Shown: positions 1 to 6,066, numbered from the stretch's first letter. The stretch: DNA of 6,066 nucleotides from Chloroflexota bacterium (GCA_029262715.1 JAJCYX010000308.1:1-6066); one strand, 5' to 3'. Translations and numbers: made by a program. The notes: generated by a model from the letters alone, not told the origin.

Positions 1-1
1 C

Positions 2-250
2 TCGGCAGTCGGTGGCCCACAATTCGTCAAAGATGTCCTCGCACCAATGCCCTGGTCGTCGATCATGCCAACGGGCGGTGTGGATGTCACTGAAGAGTCG
101 CTCAAGCCCTGGTTCGAGGCCGGAGTCGTTGCGGTCGGCATGGGCTCAAAGCTCGCCAGTGCTGATGTCGTCAAAAACAACGACTGGGCAACACTCGAGC
201 AACGTAGCAAAGACGTCGTGGCTCTCATCAAGCGACTCAAGGGCAACTAA
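2..250 (+). CDS. eda: 2-dehydro-3-deoxy-phosphogluconate (KDPG/KHG) aldolase, C-terminal part
   Basis: This is the last 82 residues of a class I aldolase of the KDPG/KHG family; the reading frame is open to the left edge, so the start is outside the window. The family cleaves 2-keto-3-deoxy-6-phosphogluconate to pyruvate and glyceraldehyde 3-phosphate in the cytoplasm. The visible part shows the family's C-terminal signature: a GGPQFVKDVLAPMP segment (visible residues 4-17), then the phosphate-binding MPTGGV (about residues 22-27), then AGVVAVGMGSKL close to the end. The Schiff-base lysine normally lies just upstream, in a KFFPA-like motif, and cannot be checked. The gene next door encodes a KDG kinase, which makes the aldolase's substrate and strengthens the call. 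The related 4-hydroxy-2-oxoglutarate or KDPGal aldolase activities cannot be excluded from the fragment. Confidence 0.9.
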   Translation, partial: SAVGGPQFVKDVLAPMPWSSIMPTGGVDVTEESLKPWFEAGVVAVGMGSKLASADVVKNNDWATLEQRSKDVVALIKRLKGN

Positions 251-254
251 ACCC

Positions 255-289
255 ACCGAACTATCATGATTCCGGTCGCCCCGTTCGGT
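255..289. repeat. inverted repeat in the aldolase-kinase gap
   Basis: ACCGAAC (255-261) and GTTCGGT (283-289) are perfect 7-base inverted arms separated by 21 bases, in the 97-base gap between the aldolase stop and the kinase start. No T-run follows the right arm, so it is not a standard intrinsic terminator. It could be an operator half-site pair, a weak RNA hairpin or chance. The rest of the gap shows no convincing promoter. Confidence 0.35.
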
Positions 290-347
290 ACCGCGTGAAT
301 CAGGCAAACAATTGACTGAGTTGTAGAAAAAATCTCTGGAGAAGAAA

Positions 348-1373
348 ATGGCAAAGGTCGTCACATTTGGAGAGATAATGCTCCGTCTCGCAACTCAGAG
401 GCGAGAGCGTTTCACCCAGGCGCGTGAGTTCGAGGTCACGTACGGCGGTGGGGAATGCAATGTCGCCGTCTCGCTCGCTCACTTCGGAGTTGACGCCACA
501 TTCGTGACAGCCATTCCGGACAACGAAATCGGACAGGCATGCGTCAACTATGTCCGACAGTTCGGCGTCGACACATCGGAGATCTTGCGGCAGGGGAGCA
601 GGCTTGGCATCTACTTCCTCGAGTCCGGCGCAGCAATGCGTGCCTCAAAGGTGGTCTACGACCGTGCAAACGCGGCCATAGCCGAACTGAAACCTGGCAC
701 CGTTGACTGGGAGAAAGTGTTTCAGGGCAAAGACTGGTTCCACTTCACTGGCATCACACCGGCCATCTCAGAAACCGCGGCTGCGGCGTGTGATGAGGCC
801 GCGGCAGCCGCTTCACAGCTTGGCTTGACCGTCAGTGCCGACATGAACTACCGCAAGAACCTGTGGTCGCCGGAAAAAGCCCAGTCAGTTATGAAGCCAA
901 TGATGAAGTACGTCGATGTGTCGATTGGCAACGAGGAAGACGCAGAGAAATGTCTTGGGGTTGCTGCTGAAGGCGTAGATGTTTCGACCGGTGAGATCGA
1001 CGCCGAGGCCTATAGGCCGGTGGTGCAGGAGCTAGTGGACCAGTTCGGGTTCAAGAAGGTGGGCATCACTCTCCGTGAGAGCCAGTCCGCTGACGATAAT
1101 GACTGGAGCGCGATCTACTACGACGATGGCGAGATCTCGATGGGCCGAAAATACGCCGTACGGATCGTCGACCGGGTTGGTGGGGGAGACGCATTCTCCG
1201 CTGGAATCATATACGGGAACCTGCAGGATGGCTGGACATCGCAGCAGGTGCTCGATTTCGCAGTGGCGTCGTCAGCAATGGCCCACACCTTCCACGGTGA
1301 CTTCAACCTCGTCACCGTCAAAGAGGTGATGGCAGTAGCAGGCGGCGACGTGTCGGGCAGAGTCCAGCGGTAG
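348..1373 (+). CDS. kdgK: 2-keto-3-deoxygluconate kinase (PfkB/ribokinase family)
   Basis: This 341-residue cytoplasmic sugar kinase phosphorylates 2-keto-3-deoxygluconate to KDPG with ATP. The length is normal for the family. Visible motifs in order: an N-terminal FGEIMLRL strand; the substrate-binding GGGECNVA (residues 33-40); VVYDRANAA (102-110), the counterpart of the YxRxxSA segment of KDG kinases; FTGITPAIS (133-141); DMNYRKNLW (165-173); NEED (195-198); TLRES (241-245); and PfkB signature 2, DRVGGGDAF (275-283), whose Asp281 is the expected catalytic base. GGGD in place of GAGD is common in KDG kinases. The ATG start is supported by GGAG at 338-341, six bases upstream. It follows the KDPG aldolase gene on the same strand after 97 bases, so the two probably form a lower Entner-Doudoroff module. 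A related 2-keto-3-deoxygalactonate or other keto-sugar-acid specificity remains possible. Confidence 0.92.
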   Translation: MAKVVTFGEIMLRLATQRRERFTQAREFEVTYGGGECNVAVSLAHFGVDATFVTAIPDNEIGQACVNYVRQFGVDTSEILRQGSRLGIYFLESGAAMRASKVVYDRANAAIAELKPGTVDWEKVFQGKDWFHFTGITPAISETAAAACDEAAAAASQLGLTVSADMNYRKNLWSPEKAQSVMKPMMKYVDVSIGNEEDAEKCLGVAAEGVDVSTGEIDAEAYRPVVQELVDQFGFKKVGITLRESQSADDNDWSAIYYDDGEISMGRKYAVRIVDRVGGGDAFSAGIIYGNLQDGWTSQQVLDFAVASSAMAHTFHGDFNLVTVKEVMAVAGGDVSGRVQR

Positions 1374-1450
1374 GCGAAATCTACAGCAGACGAGCGGGTT
1401 GTAAAACCGTTGCTTAGTTAAAGCCGAATAATTGAATATACGCCGCGATA

Positions 1451-1456
1451 GAGAGG
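1451..1456 (+). promoter_or_regulatory. ribosome binding site deciding the start of the protease lipoprotein gene
   Basis: GAGAGG lies eight bases before the ATG at 1465. The frame is open further upstream to a TTG at 1432, but no purine-rich site precedes that codon. A second in-frame ATG at 1486 has only a weak GGATG-like stretch before it. The 1465 start is therefore preferred. All three starts keep the lipoprotein signal peptide. Confidence 0.6.
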
Positions 1457-1464
1457 CGAATGGG

Positions 1465-3276
1465 ATGAAGTATTCGGATGCTGGGATGAATTGGCGAATA
1501 GTGACATTACTCACAGCGCTATTAGTAATGGCCATAGCGTGTACCACTGAGGACACCTCAACCGCAACGCCTAGTCCCGCGCCAACCGCTACCTCAATTC
1601 TGGTTGCCCCAACTGCAACCAGCGCCCCGACATCCACTACCACTCCGTCTCCATCACCCACAACTACCTCTACGGTCATACCGACCGTTACTACCACGCC
1701 AACCAGTACGGCAACTCCCGCCCCGACGCTGGCGGATGTCATCGAGGACATCAGCCCGGCAGTCGTGTCGGTGGGCTCTGGCGTTGAATTAAATCAGATC
1801 CGTGTTCGCCAGATAGCCCAGCATCTTGGATCAGGATTCGTTTACGACCCAGGCGGGCTGATATTGACCAATTTTCACGTGATTGTGGATGTTGAAGATA
1901 TCCGCGTGGGAGTGCCAAGACCTTTTGGTGGATCACCGGTCATATATGAAGCAACGGTACTTGGATCAGACGCTGAAACTGATCTTGCCGTACTGAGAAT
2001 TCAGCCGTTGGATGGTGAAGTATTTCCGTTCATACCGCTCGATCCCGTTGGTGAGGTACGAGTTGGCGATACCGTAATCGCCTTGGGCTACCCACCGGAT
2101 GAACATCTCCTGCCCAGTTTGACGGCAACACAGGGTGGTGTTTCGAGCGTACGGACCGAAGGCAGAGACATCATTCAGCACCAAGCGTCTGTGAATCCAG
2201 GCAATAGTGGCGGCCCGCTGGTTACATCTACCGGCCAGATTACTGGGATTAACACCTTTGTTGTTCGAAGCTTCGGATTCACTCCGGTGGAAGGGTTCAA
2301 TGGAGCAATAGGTATCGAAGAGGTATTGAGCCGAATCGTCCGGCTGGAGTCGGGTGAACTATTCGAATTCCCGGTCTTCGTCACCAGCGAGATTTACGAG
2401 TACAACATCCGCCTGCCTTTCGGCTGGCATGTTCAGCAGGAGAGCGATCTGGGATTTCACTTCGTAGGTGCTGAAGAAGCGGAATTCGTTCTGACGTTGA
2501 TCCCTACAATTCCGGAAGGGATGACAGAGAGGGAATGGATTGATAACAGGATTGCTGAGTTGGAGGAAGAAATCGAGGTATTTGAATTTTTAGAAGGGAT
2601 CGAAGTTTTGGAAGTTTCAGGATCACTCGTAGCCGAGGTTTCTGGACGCAAAGCTCGGAACGATCAGACTCTGACGGTGGGTCACACGCTCAACGTATTC
2701 AACGGTGGAGCGATCGAAGTCCGTTTGAGTTCAGTTGAGAACGAGTTCGGTGCCTTCTTTGAAGCATTTGAACTCCTGAACTTCATGTTTCCTGGTAGTT
2801 GGATACAACATCTCAGCAAACGGATTGAGAACCGCATTGATAGTTTGCAACTTAATCTCAACTCAGTAGCATCTGCAATTCGGTTTGACTTCGAATCCGA
2901 AGGAGAAAGCGGCGACACCTCATATACTCGCATCGTCCCACCGGAGCTGTTTCACAGAGTTGTCTTAGTACGTCTAAATTTCTTTCAAACTGATGAAGTG
3001 ATCGGCGAGATCGAAATTCAACGTGAAATGATGCAACTAGTATTGAAAGATGGAACCCTCGTAGAGGCTCTTGATATTGACGAATTGAGCTTCTCCATAG
3101 ATGAGAATTCCTTTACAGGTGATTCCATTCTTTTTCCTACTGCCCGCTCCGGTACAGTGGAGCTTCCCAGGGGCGAATGGGTCGAGGCTGATTTCGCTTT
3201 CCAGATTCCAATTGGTGCCAATATTGCTGAAGTTCGTTGGACCCAGGACGGTGTTCATATTTTCGCAGTTGAGTAG
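1465..3276 (+). CDS. HtrA/trypsin-like serine protease lipoprotein with Thr/Pro-rich tether and uncharacterised C-terminal half
   Basis: From the ATG at 1465 this encodes 603 residues. The N-terminus is a lipoprotein signal: a short charged segment, a hydrophobic stretch and a lipobox ending MAIAC, with Cys26 as the expected lipidated residue. About 62 residues rich in Thr, Pro, Ser and Ala form a disordered tether. The protease domain (about residues 89-293) has an intact catalytic triad: His138 in TNFHV, Asp173 in ETDLAVL and Ser248 in NPGNSGGPL. This arrangement is that of DegP/HtrA-like S1C proteases, but no PDZ domain follows. Residues about 310-443 (YNIRLPFGW and onwards) resemble the PsbP/Mog1-like domains of some lipoproteins. 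The last 150 or so are beta-rich and could be a DUF4352-like fold; both assignments are tentative. It should sit on the outer face of the membrane and cleave extracytoplasmic proteins. The 3' half is visibly more A+T-rich than the neighbouring genes. Confidence 0.85.
   Translation: MKYSDAGMNWRIVTLLTALLVMAIACTTEDTSTATPSPAPTATSILVAPTATSAPTSTTTPSPSPTTTSTVIPTVTTTPTSTATPAPTLADVIEDISPAVVSVGSGVELNQIRVRQIAQHLGSGFVYDPGGLILTNFHVIVDVEDIRVGVPRPFGGSPVIYEATVLGSDAETDLAVLRIQPLDGEVFPFIPLDPVGEVRVGDTVIALGYPPDEHLLPSLTATQGGVSSVRTEGRDIIQHQASVNPGNSGGPLVTSTGQITGINTFVVRSFGFTPVEGFNGAIGIEEVLSRIVRLESGELFEFPVFVTSEIYEYNIRLPFGWHVQQESDLGFHFVGAEEAEFVLTLIPTIPEGMTEREWIDNRIAELEEEIEVFEFLEGIEVLEVSGSLVAEVSGRKARNDQTLTVGHTLNVFNGGAIEVRLSSVENEFGAFFEAFELLNFMFPGSWIQHLSKRIENRIDSLQLNLNSVASAIRFDFESEGESGDTSYTRIVPPELFHRVVLVRLNFFQTDEVIGEIEIQREMMQLVLKDGTLVEALDIDELSFSIDENSFTGDSILFPTARSGTVELPRGEWVEADFAFQIPIGANIAEVRWTQDGVHIFAVE
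1543..1728 (+). other. low-complexity Thr/Pro/Ser/Ala tether segment
   Basis: This part of the lipoprotein gene encodes about 62 residues made almost entirely of Thr, Pro, Ser and Ala, with short units such as TATP, SPSP and TSTATPAPT. The DNA units are degenerate and not exact tandem repeats, so it is compositional repetition kept at protein level. Such segments commonly hold a lipid-anchored domain away from the membrane and are frequent in Chloroflexota secreted proteins. The skewed composition also creates a long spurious Val/Gly-rich open frame on the opposite strand. Confidence 0.75.
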
Positions 3277-3297
3277 ATCAGACGAATCGAGAGTTCA

Positions 3298-4056
3298 GTG
3301 ACGCAACAACGTCTCAAAGGTCGAATAGCTCTAGTCACGGGCGCATCTCAGGGCATTGGCCACGCTATCGCCCTTGCATTTGCTCGTGAAGGCGCCAACA
3401 TCGTTGTCACCGCGCGTAACGAAAGCAGGCTGCGAGCGCTGGCGCAGGAAGCCGAAACGCTCGGCGTTCAAGCGCTGGCCGCACCAGCCGACATTGGCAT
3501 TGAAACTGAGATAAACGGGGTTGCAAAAGCAGCGATCGCAAAATTCGGTGGTGTCGACATCCTGGTCAACAATGCTGCCATCATCCACTCGCGAATTCCG
3601 GTTTCAGAGTTCGACACCCAGCTTTTTCGTGATGTGCTGAACGTGAACCTCATGGGTACGTTCCTCATCACAAAAGCGCTGCTGCCGAACATGATCGAGC
3701 GTTCCGCAGACGGTACGAGAGGCAATATCATCAATATCTCGTCCATCGGCGGTCGCAAAGGAGCTGCAGGACGCAGTGCTTATAGGATCACAAAGTCCGG
3801 GCTTATCAGCTTCACTGAATCACTGGCAGCTGAGGTGAAGCAGCACGGGATCGATGTGAATGCCATCTGCCCCGGTGGGACTGACACAGAGGGTTATCGA
3901 GATGCGTTCAACACTTCTGGTAAATCCGACAATCCTAAGCTGATGGACCCGAATGAGATCGCACAGGTTGCCGTTTTCCTTGCGAGCGACGCCAGTTCAG
4001 CCGTGACCGGAGCGGCAATTGACGCCTTCGGAGCCACAAACCCGCTGTTCGGGTAG
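3298..4056 (+). CDS. short-chain dehydrogenase/reductase (classical SDR)
   Basis: This 252-residue NAD(P)-dependent oxidoreductase has the usual length of a classical SDR. The GTG start at 3298 places the nucleotide-binding TGASQGIG (residues 14-21) where the family has it; only a weak GAGAG (3289-3293) precedes it. Further landmarks are TARN (38-41), with an Arg after the second strand that may favour NADP(H); NNAA (91-94); and a complete catalytic tetrad Asn117, Ser149, Tyr162 and Lys166 (YRITK). CPGGTDT (191-197) follows. The C-terminus is DAFGATNPLFG, where many SDRs have a VDGG-type ending. The substrate cannot be read from sequence; a sugar or sugar-acid dehydrogenase would suit the nearby kdgK and aldolase, and 3-oxoacyl-ACP reductase-like names would be over-calls. 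It starts 21 bases after the protease stop and may share its transcript. Confidence 0.9.
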   Translation: MTQQRLKGRIALVTGASQGIGHAIALAFAREGANIVVTARNESRLRALAQEAETLGVQALAAPADIGIETEINGVAKAAIAKFGGVDILVNNAAIIHSRIPVSEFDTQLFRDVLNVNLMGTFLITKALLPNMIERSADGTRGNIINISSIGGRKGAAGRSAYRITKSGLISFTESLAAEVKQHGIDVNAICPGGTDTEGYRDAFNTSGKSDNPKLMDPNEIAQVAVFLASDASSAVTGAAIDAFGATNPLFG

Positions 4057-4101
4057 ACATCACTCGCCGCCGTGTGTGGGTCCCTTCCCTTGAGTTGTGC
4101 T

Positions 4102-4758
4102 CTATGCCGGTGGCCGGCCGCCTTCTAGCTCACCGTCGGGGTCGTGGCCGTCCATTAGTGATAGGTGCTTCGGCAGGATCTTCTCTTTGTACACACGCTC
4201 TAATCTGTCGATCAGGTGCACGGGGTGCGGATCGGAGATGATCGTTGCACCGGTCTCCTTGTTCATCACGCCGAGTAGCTCGTCAATGTGATCTGCTATT
4301 CCGCCGGTACCGGTGAGTACACCGATCAATTTGGCCTCGTCATATGCGATAGCAAACTCACCCAGTGTGCCGGAACGCCCTCCGGCAATCACGACAACAT
4401 CGCAGCTGCGAATGTTCTCGATCTCTCGCCCCATTAATCCAGAGCCCGTATATACGATCAGGTCGTATCCACGCGTTGGCGACTTGTACCGCTCAACATG
4501 CTCCTGGAAATTCAATGCAGGCGAAATGCCTATCACTAGTCCGCCTTCCGACTTTGCGCCGAGCACAGAGTCGTGCGGCAAACCCGGGGCGACACCTGTC
4601 ACCAGCACATAACCTCGCTGTCCGATTTCGCGGCCCAGCTGATACAGCGTCTGACGAACCTCGTCTTGCACCTCACCGCCCGCAGAGCCCATGACTCCAA
4701 TTGCGAGTGGTGGAAAAGTTGATAATTCTTCGAATCCGGAAGTGATCTTGTATGTCAT
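4102..4758 (-). CDS. SLOG-superfamily (LOG/lysine-decarboxylase-like) Rossmann protein
   Basis: From the ATG at 4758 this encodes 218 residues with a Rossmann-like nucleotide-binding fold. Visible features are IGVMGSAGG (residues 20-28) at the end of the first strand, VTGVAPGLP (53-61), GLMGREIENI (107-116), CDVVVIAGG (119-127) and GGRSGTLGE (126-134). The last motif is a variant of the GGxGTxxE phosphate-binding motif of LOG cytokinin-activating phosphoribohydrolases and relatives such as the TIGR00725/LDcluster4 group. Known members hydrolyse nucleotide glycosidic bonds or bind nucleotide ligands; the role here is unknown. The frame is open upstream to a GTG at 4851, but those 31 extra residues look non-native, the conserved core starts after 4758, and no start candidate has a clear ribosome site, so the start is uncertain. 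It runs tail to tail with the SDR gene and lies 139 bases downstream of the HAD gene on the same strand. Confidence 0.78.
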   Translation of the reverse strand: MTYKITSGFEELSTFPPLAIGVMGSAGGEVQDEVRQTLYQLGREIGQRGYVLVTGVAPGLPHDSVLGAKSEGGLVIGISPALNFQEHVERYKSPTRGYDLIVYTGSGLMGREIENIRSCDVVVIAGGRSGTLGEFAIAYDEAKLIGVLTGTGGIADHIDELLGVMNKETGATIISDPHPVHLIDRLERVYKEKILPKHLSLMDGHDPDGELEGGRPPA

Positions 4759-4897
4759 GTAAGTTGGATGCGAGCGACAAAAAGGGATGTAGTAAAAGGC
4801 GAACCTGACTACGATACAGCCCATCGGCGGGAATCGTCCCTGTGCTGGCACGCGGCAAAACGTGAGTGCGATGCCCGTGGCGATGAATGGAGATCCG
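4759..4897. other. intergenic gap between the HAD and SLOG genes
   Basis: These 139 bases separate two minus-strand genes. The SLOG frame stays open through 4851 but has no conserved residues there. I see no strong terminator hairpin after the HAD gene, no good -35/-10 pair and no RNA gene. It may hold an unrecognised promoter or an untranslated leader. Confidence 0.4.
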
Positions 4898-5593
4898 TCA
4901 CTTCAGTCGATTGAGAACTCCTGGCAGTTCAGACAATGAGCCGATTTCAATATTCGGTGTAATTTCTGTGCTTGCTGGCTCGTCGTTCCGGTTGAGCCAC
5001 ACCGAAGTAGCTCCAGCACCATTTGCACCTGCCACATCGTGATCAAGAGAGTCACCAACATGCACCAGGTCTTGCAATCGAGATTGGGTTGCTTCTGCGA
5101 CAGCCTGGAACGCTGCAATGTCAGGTTTGCGCGCTCCTATGTTCTCTGCATAAAACAGAGCAGAGAGGAATTCTGCTAACCCGGTGCCAGATGGATCAGC
5201 GTTGCCGTTCGTCAGCAATGCGATGGTCCAGCCGTCTGCACATAACCGGCCGAGAACGTCGCTCGCATCGTCGAACGCCCTGATCGAGCGGTCTCGTTCT
5301 TCGAGGAATGTCTTGAACAGTCGGTCGGTAATCTGTTCGGTGGCTTCTAGTTGAGCCTCGATTGCAGCGCGCCGTAACGATTCTCGACGCAGTGCAAGAA
5401 GCGGAGTCTCATCCTCGCCCAATTCCTCACCCGTCTCCTGCCTGATGGCGAGCATACGGTCAACATCAACTATCCCGCGAGGCGCTCCAAGCTCGACCAT
5501 AGTCTCTAAAACACGTCTAAGGGCAGCTCGCTGCGCTGCTGCAAAATCCCATAGCGTGTTATCGCCGTCGAACGAGATCACCTTTGTAGTCAA
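4898..5593 (-). CDS. HAD-superfamily hydrolase (phosphatase, subfamily IA-like)
   Basis: This 231-residue cytoplasmic Mg2+-dependent phosphatase has all four HAD motifs. Motif I is DGDNTLWD (residues 9-16), with Asp9 the nucleophile and Asp11 the acid/base. Motif II is LLTNG (126-130), with Thr128. Motif III is the Lys of GARKPD (Lys156). Motif IV is VGDSLDHDV (179-187), with Asp181 and Asp186. The roughly 110 residues between motifs I and II are mostly helical and charged, as expected for a C1 cap, which usually means a small phosphorylated metabolite such as a sugar phosphate, phosphoglycolate or nucleotide. The substrate is not evident. It starts with TTG, convincingly supported by GGGAGG five bases upstream. 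It begins 18 bases after the isomerase stop, so the two genes are very likely cotranscribed. Confidence 0.9.
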   Translation of the reverse strand: MTTKVISFDGDNTLWDFAAAQRAALRRVLETMVELGAPRGIVDVDRMLAIRQETGEELGEDETPLLALRRESLRRAAIEAQLEATEQITDRLFKTFLEERDRSIRAFDDASDVLGRLCADGWTIALLTNGNADPSGTGLAEFLSALFYAENIGARKPDIAAFQAVAEATQSRLQDLVHVGDSLDHDVAGANGAGATSVWLNRNDEPASTEITPNIEIGSLSELPGVLNRLK

Positions 5594-5598
5594 TCTCG

Positions 5599-5604
5599 CC
5601 TCCC
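5599..5604 (-). promoter_or_regulatory. strong ribosome binding site before the HAD TTG start
   Basis: The plus strand reads CCTCCC, giving GGGAGG on the minus strand five bases before the TTG at 5593. The site settles the choice of this non-ATG start over a GTG four codons later. It lies in the short gap after the upstream isomerase gene, which fits translation from a shared transcript. Confidence 0.75.
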
Positions 5605-5611
5605 GAAAGCC

Positions 5612-6066
5612 CTATCCGGCCTGTTCTACCAGCCATTCCCGTGACGCTATCTTCTCGTCAAGACTGCCATACGCCATGCTGTAGTGACCGGTATAGCCGG
5701 CTGATTCCAGGCTCTTGAACATCGAGGCAAAGTCCAGCGTTCCTTCGCCGGGGATTAAGTGCACCTCGTACTCGCCGGTGTTATCAGCAAGTCTCACTTC
5801 ACCAATCCGTTCCAGCCCGAACTCGTCAAAGAATCCACTCACTCCATCTGGCACAAGATGGGAGTGATTCACCGTGAAGGCCCAGCCGAGCCGGTCAGCA
5901 GGGATCTCATCGAAGTAACCCTTGCACTCCTCAACGGTGTGCGCCATGTAGTGAATTTCGGCATGTTCAGGTTCAAAATTCAGGTTCTCAAGCAGGATTC
6001 GTGCACCGGTGTCTGTCGCATACTTGGAAATCCTCTGGAGCCGATCGAGAGATGCGGTTTTGCGGG
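5612..6066 (-). CDS. sugar phosphate isomerase/epimerase-like TIM-barrel protein, C-terminal part
   Basis: The frame is open to the right edge, so the N-terminus is missing. The visible 150 residues are about half of a typical AP-endonuclease-2/xylose-isomerase-like TIM barrel (usually 270-290). An internal ATG at 5947 is not the start, because conserved sequence continues upstream of it. Landmarks in the visible numbering are ILLENLNF (23-30), with Glu26 the likely first metal ligand; FTVNHSHL (63-70), with His69; VRLADN (90-95); VHLIPGEGTLDF (101-112), a strong family signature; and AGYTGHYSMAYG (122-133). Three positions that usually carry metal ligands appear changed: Asn66 for Asp, Arg91 for His, and Met or Ala near 130 for Glu. 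It may therefore be a divergent or non-catalytic member. It is followed after 18 bases by the HAD phosphatase gene. Confidence 0.8.
   Translation of the reverse strand, partial: RKTASLDRLQRISKYATDTGARILLENLNFEPEHAEIHYMAHTVEECKGYFDEIPADRLGWAFTVNHSHLVPDGVSGFFDEFGLERIGEVRLADNTGEYEVHLIPGEGTLDFASMFKSLESAGYTGHYSMAYGSLDEKIASREWLVEQAG

Noticed and set aside
312..340. Possible promoter with TTGACT (312-317) before kdgK
   Set aside because: No acceptable -10 box occurs at 16-18 bases; the expected position overlaps the ribosome binding site.
1397..1408. GGTT/AACC mini-hairpin after kdgK
   Set aside because: A four-pair stem with no T-run is well within chance expectation.
1410..1442. Possible promoter TTGCTT with AATATA/TATACG before the protease gene
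   Set aside because: The A+T-rich patch is suggestive, but the spacing is 19-21 bases and the match is poor.
1272..1751. 159-residue minus-strand open frame rich in Val and Gly
   Set aside because: It is the mirror of the Thr/Pro-rich tether codons and the end of kdgK. It has no domain, and the skewed composition explains the lack of stops.
4040..4054. Small hairpin ACCCG-CTGTT-CGGGT at the SDR stop codon
   Set aside because: The stem has only five pairs, overlaps the coding end and is not followed by a T-run, so it is not a credible terminator.
4365..4694. 109-residue plus-strand open frame antisense to the SLOG gene
   Set aside because: It is an unstructured Arg/Ser-rich translation with no motif, overlapping a gene with clear family motifs.
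4759..4851. 31-residue N-terminal extension of the SLOG frame from a GTG at 4851
   Set aside because: It has no ribosome site and no conserved residues, and its composition looks like translated intergenic sequence. The ATG at 4758 is a better start, though not proven.
5612..5947. Treating the isomerase-like protein as a complete 111-residue gene starting at 5947
   Set aside because: The frame continues to the window edge with family-like residues (ILLENLNF), so the gene is cut by the window and not short.

Overview
The window looks like an ordinary stretch of bacterial chromosome at moderate G+C, roughly 50-55% by eye. The best guess at the organism is a Chloroflexota member such as the SAR202/Dehalococcoidia group. 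That rests on a lipoprotein with a long Thr/Pro-rich tether, typical of that phylum, together with sugar-acid catabolism genes and a mix of TTG, GTG and ATG starts. It is an inference from style, because the window contains no rRNA or other marker gene.

Layout, left half (+ strand). The 3' end of a KDPG/KHG-type aldolase gene (2-250) is followed by a complete PfkB-family 2-keto-3-deoxygluconate kinase, kdgK (348-1373). Together they give the lower Entner-Doudoroff steps: KDG is phosphorylated to KDPG, which is cleaved to pyruvate and glyceraldehyde 3-phosphate. Next comes a large exported lipoprotein (1465-3276). It has a Thr/Pro/Ser/Ala tether, an intact HtrA/trypsin-like protease domain, no recognisable PDZ domain and about 300 C-terminal residues of uncertain kind. 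A classical short-chain dehydrogenase/reductase (3298-4056) follows after 21 bases.

Layout, right half (- strand, converging on the left block). Reading from the right edge: the C-terminal half of an AP-endonuclease-2-type TIM-barrel sugar isomerase/epimerase (5612-6066, cut by the window), a HAD-superfamily phosphatase (4898-5593) 18 bases downstream and probably cotranscribed with it, and a SLOG/LOG-like Rossmann protein (4102-4758). The two blocks meet tail to tail with a 45-base gap and no clear terminator.

How the genes fit together. The aldolase, kinase, dehydrogenase, isomerase-like protein and HAD phosphatase all suit catabolism of sugars or sugar acids, but only the aldolase-kinase pair is a firm pathway link. 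The protease lipoprotein and the SLOG protein have no evident tie to it. I found no mobile element, CRISPR array, tRNA, rRNA or riboswitch, and no convincing evidence of a new multi-gene system. The points most worth a second look are the protease's unassigned C-terminal half and the apparent loss of metal-ligand residues in the TIM-barrel protein.
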